DNA of 64,000 bases from CAYTTA01 sp964440655. GTDB lineage: Bacteria; Bacteroidota; Rhodothermia; Balneolales; Balneolaceae. This document shows, piece by piece, positions 60,981 through 64,000 of the stretch. The notes under the pieces are model-generated. The model saw only the letters and a program-made list of their open reading frames with translations, did not search any database and was not told where the DNA came from. Location: positions 62,001-126,000 of the forward strand of contig CAYTTA010000001.1 in assembly GCA_964440655.1 (NCBI GenBank). Reading direction: 5' to 3'. Both the position numbers and the translations under genes were made by a program. Within the stretch, counting starts at the first letter, position 1, and each line of letters starts with the position of its first letter.

Positions 60981-61032
60981 CTCATTCCTCCTGTCGATAC
61001 AAATGGATGGTTGTTGATGGTTGATGACTTGG

Positions 61033-61476
61033 TCAGGATTCCCCTTTCGAAATCGCATCGTTAACCGCCGGATTGTCCGCCAGCTTCTGAACCTCTTCCG
61101 GAAACTCTTCCATTTCAAAAATCTGACGGAGCTCCAGGAGATCTCCTTTTTCGGCCGGACATTTCCTGGCCCATTCAATCGCCTCCTCCTTCGACTTCAC
61201 ATTCAAAATCCAGTAGCCGCCGACCACCTCCTTGGCCTCCGTAAAAGGCCCGTCGATGACCCTCGGGGACTCCTCCCGGAAAGAGATCCGGACACCATCG
61301 GCCGGCGGATGCAGCCCGTTCAGTGAAACCAGTATCCCGGCTTCGGCAAGCTGCTCGTTGTACTTCATCATCTCTTTGACCGCCTCTGCATCGGGCACAT
61401 GCCCCTTCCGGGCCTGTTCCGATTCGGGTGTTCCGGGCTGATAGACTTTGGGAATCATAAACATCATGAACTTCAT
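61033..61476 (-). CDS. YciI/DGPF-family protein
   Basis: A 147-residue DGPF protein: MKFMMFMIPKVYQPG start, the signature VIDGPFTEAKEVVGGYWIL and a helical C-terminus. It is a paralogue of its downstream neighbour. Members are thought to be small enzymes or sensors, sometimes targets of the neighbouring ECF sigma factor. It lies 253 bases downstream of the sigma factor gene, so it may have its own promoter recognised by that factor. Confidence 0.92.
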   Translation of the reverse strand: MKFMMFMIPKVYQPGTPESEQARKGHVPDAEAVKEMMKYNEQLAEAGILVSLNGLHPPADGVRISFREESPRVIDGPFTEAKEVVGGYWILNVKSKEEAIEWARKCPAEKGDLLELRQIFEMEEFPEEVQKLADNPAVNDAISKGES

Positions 61477-61663
61477 GGCTTTACTCCGTGTATGCAGTTT
61501 TTGGTTTCCCGTTATTGACGGGTGGTTTCAGGAAATAGTCGAATGGCATCTGGTCAGATCGACAGGAGGATGAAAATATTTTTTGATGATTCCGTGCGGG
61601 CCGGATAATCTGTGAGAACAGCGCTGGATCGGCAAAATGGAGAAGAGATGAAGGAGTGATGGG

Positions 61664-61691
61664 AGGTGGCGGACAGAAGGTGGCGGCCAGA
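61664..61691. repeat. 14-bp tandem duplication between DGPF and sigma factor genes
   Basis: AGGTGGCGGACAGA (61664-61677) is followed directly by AGGTGGCGGCCAGA (61678-61691). It is a two-copy duplication in the spacer, in line with the other short repeats. Confidence 0.8.
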
Positions 61692-61729
61692 AAGTGAACC
61701 AGAGCCGAGGAATGATTCCGAACTTCGTT

Positions 61730-62992
61730 TCACCTGCCCGGACTCTCTTCCAGAGAGTCGAGTTTCTTCTGGATGAAACGTCTTTCCGGTTCCTGACGGG
61801 CAAGAGCGAGCGCCCGCTCCCAGGAAGATCTTGCTTCATCGTACCTTCCCAGCCGACGGCAGAATTCGGCCCGGACAGAATGCGCCAAAGAATATTCGGA
61901 AAGGTCTCCTCTCTTCAGAATTCCGTCGATCTCTCTCAATCCTTCTTCCGGCCCCCGACTCATGGCGAGCGCAACCGCCCGGTTCAATTCCACGACGGGA
62001 GAGGGGTGCCGTTGAAGCAGGAGAGTATAGAGCCCGGCGATCCTCTCCCAGTCTGTCTCCTCCGGAGTCTTCGCCTCGGCATGAAGTGCGGCGATGGCTG
62101 CCTGCAGGGTATAGAATCCGGGGCGGGAGGCCGAAAGCGCCTCCCGGACACGCATCATCCCTTCCTCAATCATATCACGGTCCCAGAGAGACCGATCCTG
62201 ATCCTCCAGGAGTACCAGTTCACCCGACGAAGAGGAGCGTGCAGCGTGACGCGACTGCTGCAGCAGCATGAGCCCCAGCAGAGCGGAGACCTCAGGATCC
62301 GGAAGCAGCTCATGCAGCAGCCGGCCCAGACGGATCGCCTCGGAAGAGAGATCCACCCTCGTGACCGACCTCCCCGATGAAGCGTAATAGCCTTCGTTGA
62401 AGACCAGGTAGATCACCTGCATCACCGCCTCGAGACGCTCCGGAAGTTCCGGTTCCGGAGGCACCTGGAAAGGGATCCCTTCCTCCCGGATCCGGGCCTT
62501 TGCCCTCACGATACGCTGAGCCAGTGTTGCGGGACGCACCAGAAATGCACGTGCGATCTCTTCGGTCGTCAGACCGCAAACCTCCCTCAGCGTCATTGCC
62601 ACACGGGCTTCGGGCGGAAGAGCCGGATGAGCACAGATGAAGATCAGCCGAAGGATATCATCCTCGATCTCCCGGTCAATGCCCGAAGAGGGATCGGGAG
62701 CCTCCGAATCGGCCTGCTGAAGCAGATCCGGATGGAGAGGGTTGAACCGGGCCTGGCGACGGAGCCGGTCGATCGCCCGGAAGCGTCCCGCCGAGATGAG
62801 CCAGGAAACCGGGTTGGATGGAACACCTTTTTCGCCCCACTGCTCAAGGGCAGCCCTGAATGCCTCCTGAAGGGCGTCCTCGGCCAGATCAAAATCACCC
62901 AGAAGCCGGATCAAAGTGGCGAAGATGCGCCGGGATTCCGTTCGATAAAGCTTGTCGAGAAGAGTCGATATCGGATCCCCGCCGATTCTCAC
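61730..62992 (-). CDS. ECF42-type RNA polymerase sigma factor with TPR-like C-terminal extension
   Basis: A 420-residue sigma factor much longer than usual ECF factors. Sigma-2 spans about 15-80 (DFDLAEDALQEAFRAALEQW) and sigma-4 about 115-165 (LTTEEIARAFLVRPATLAQRI). The rest is helical TPR-like (YTLQAAIAALHAEA, TLLLQRHPSPVVELNRAVAL). ECF42 factors are known to be co-encoded with DGPF proteins and to be controlled through the C-terminal extension, without an anti-sigma factor. Start is GTG 62992, overlapping the DHFR-like stop (GTGA). Confidence 0.95.
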   Translation of the reverse strand: MRIGGDPISTLLDKLYRTESRRIFATLIRLLGDFDLAEDALQEAFRAALEQWGEKGVPSNPVSWLISAGRFRAIDRLRRQARFNPLHPDLLQQADSEAPDPSSGIDREIEDDILRLIFICAHPALPPEARVAMTLREVCGLTTEEIARAFLVRPATLAQRIVRAKARIREEGIPFQVPPEPELPERLEAVMQVIYLVFNEGYYASSGRSVTRVDLSSEAIRLGRLLHELLPDPEVSALLGLMLLQQSRHAARSSSSGELVLLEDQDRSLWDRDMIEEGMMRVREALSASRPGFYTLQAAIAALHAEAKTPEETDWERIAGLYTLLLQRHPSPVVELNRAVALAMSRGPEEGLREIDGILKRGDLSEYSLAHSVRAEFCRRLGRYDEARSSWERALALARQEPERRFIQKKLDSLEESPGR

Positions 62993-63531
62993 CGGATCAC
63001 CCGAAATCTCTTCTGGAAAACCCCGGAAGAAACCGAATGGATGGCGATCGGTTCCAGACGGTGCTCTCTGGTCCCCCCTCCGGCGAACAGCGGAATTCCA
63101 TCTCCAAGCAGGACCGGCACCACCGTGATGGTGAGCTCGTCGATCAGTCCCTCGTTCAGAAAACGCCGGATGGTGATTCCGCCATCGATATAGAGATGTT
63201 TTTTCCCTTCGGCAGCGAGCTTTTCAACCACTTCGGATGGCTCCCCCGAAAGAAACCGCACCTTGCCGGCCAGATGCTCTGGTGGAGTCAGATTCCTTGT
63301 GGTCAGAACGACCACCTCGGTCCCCTCATAATACCACTCGTCGAAGGTGAGAACCTTCTCATAGGTATGACTGCCCATGACGATGGCATCGACCGTGGAG
63401 ATGAACTCCTCATAGGTGAGGCCGATCCGGTTCGCCTCTTCATATTCGGGACGCATCAGCCAATCGACATCTCCATCCGGCCGGGCGATGAAACCGTCCA
63501 GGCTGGTTGCAATGAAAACGGAACATTTCAT
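62989..63531 (-). CDS. Dihydrofolate reductase-like (RibD C-terminal) protein
   Basis: A 180-residue DHFR/RibD-C-fold protein: start MKCSVFIATSLDGFIARPDG, then DVDWLM, MGSHTYEKVLTF, VVLTTRNL and LYIDGGITIRRFL. Its closest relatives sit next to DGPF proteins and ECF factors and are probably NADPH-dependent reductases of unknown substrate. A truncated relative lies at 35072-35257. ATG at 63531 is canonical. It is translationally coupled to the ECF42 gene. Confidence 0.94.
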   Translation of the reverse strand: MKCSVFIATSLDGFIARPDGDVDWLMRPEYEEANRIGLTYEEFISTVDAIVMGSHTYEKVLTFDEWYYEGTEVVVLTTRNLTPPEHLAGKVRFLSGEPSEVVEKLAAEGKKHLYIDGGITIRRFLNEGLIDELTITVVPVLLGDGIPLFAGGGTREHRLEPIAIHSVSSGVFQKRFRVIR

Positions 63532-63546
63532 GAGGGCGGTCCTGGT

Positions 63547-64000
63547 TTAGTAGATCGTTACGTCTCTCCATTTGCCGAAAAAGTAGTAGAGAGAGGCGAT
63601 GATGCTGCTGATGATGAAGCTGGCGCCATATCCGTAGGCGATACCCATTTCACCAAAGAGCAGAGCACCAATATAAACAAGAGGAAAGCGAAGGATCCAG
63701 AACGATACGATGTTAAGAACAAGAACCTGGATCATCGCGCCGGATGAGCGCATAATACCGTTGAGCACGAAATTGACTCCCAGAAAGAGGTAGAAAAGGG
63801 AGGTGAATTTCAGGTAGGAGGTGCCGAACGCAAGGGTCTCCTCGTCGTTCACGAACATGCCGATCAGGGCTTCCGCATTGAGCCAGACAAGAAGACCGAT
63901 TCCCACCGAGAGCACCACAATGAAGGTGAGCCCGGTCCGGGTGATCTCCCCGACCCGACGCCATTTTCCGGCGCCGATATTCTGTCCCGCCATGCTGTTC
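63547..64000 (-). CDS. MATE-family efflux transporter (5' end beyond window)
   Basis: The last 151 codons of a MATE multidrug/Na+ (H+) antiporter. The segment NSMAGQNIGAGKWRRVGEIT is the typical start of the second half. Four membrane segments follow, ending FFGKWRDVTIY. MATE proteins export cationic drugs or metabolites. The N-terminal half lies beyond base 64000. It precedes the DHFR-like gene by 16 bases on the same strand. Confidence 0.93.
   Translation of the reverse strand, partial: NSMAGQNIGAGKWRRVGEITRTGLTFIVVLSVGIGLLVWLNAEALIGMFVNDEETLAFGTSYLKFTSLFYLFLGVNFVLNGIMRSSGAMIQVLVLNIVSFWILRFPLVYIGALLFGEMGIAYGYGASFIISSIIASLYYFFGKWRDVTIY

Noticed and set aside
61730..62992. ECF41-type sigma factor (with SnoaL domain) as the family
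   Set aside because: The C-terminal region is helical and TPR-like, and the DGPF neighbours fit ECF42. The nearby NTF2-like gene is separate.

Overview
The window looks like part of a scaffold from a draft or metagenome-derived genome of a GC-rich member of the Bacteroidota-affiliated FCB group. Balneolota or Rhodothermota are the closest-looking phyla. The reasons are a gldC homologue, a SusC/SusD outer-membrane pair, a BatA-type von Willebrand protein, and many short lipoproteins and PhnB/DGPF/NTF2-like proteins. The phylum call is inferred from gene content alone. Three runs of N (10, 100 and 100 bases) mark assembly joins, and two of them interrupt genes (catalase and a CDGSH protein).

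Layout. 1-4.1 kb (minus): a BatA-like membrane protein, a small membrane protein and hflX (3' end outside the window). 4.3-7.0 kb (plus): a large beta-propeller lipoprotein. 14.4 down to 7.05 kb (minus): a dense housekeeping run of rluD, gldC, accA, a thioesterase, DUF2085 and DUF4199-like membrane proteins, a CPBP protease, a DUF2007 protein, cdsA and a TIGR01777 epimerase, mostly with overlapping start and stop codons. 14.7-16.4 kb (plus): recN. 20.8 down to 16.6 kb (minus): an L-2-hydroxyglutarate oxidase next to a large FAD/Fe-S 2-hydroxyacid dehydrogenase, plausibly disposing of both enantiomers of 2-hydroxyglutarate. 21.3-25.2 kb (plus): catalase, a TlpA-like lipoprotein and ahcY. 28.5 down to 25.4 kb (minus): ROK kinase, MFS sugar permease and SIS isomerase. 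28.8-36 kb: a secreted zinc metalloprotease, tRNA-Arg(ACG), an SRAP (YedK) protein, an HNH nuclease, a bactofilin-like membrane protein and two truncated genes.

36-43.3 kb (minus): susC, susD and a PQQ dehydrogenase with an inserted cytochrome c domain, which suggests uptake coupled to periplasmic oxidation. 43.6-46.6 kb (plus): tex and inorganic pyrophosphatase. 46.8-51.0 kb (plus) is the most distinctive module: a small Cys-containing secreted protein, copper nitrite reductase (nirK), a nirV-like SUMF1 protein, a SCO copper chaperone with a histidine-rich repeat tail, and an azurin/auracyanin-type cupredoxin, closed by a terminator. Together they would build and feed electrons to a periplasmic nitrite reductase.

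51.3-64 kb is accessory in character: a chimeric DinB/methyltransferase remnant, yccF, an Ada-like regulator/alkyltransferase, an orphan UspA-type antiporter tail, NTF2-like proteins, an SDR, a lipoprotein, a CDGSH Fe-S protein, a small acetyltransferase, a Na/Pi symporter, and an ECF42-type sigma factor with DHFR-like and two DGPF proteins plus a truncated deaminase. The window ends in a MATE transporter.

A recurring feature is short tandem duplications of 9-26 bp between genes, with one (18 bp) inside the SCO gene. I saw no CRISPR array, insertion sequence, prophage or rRNA.
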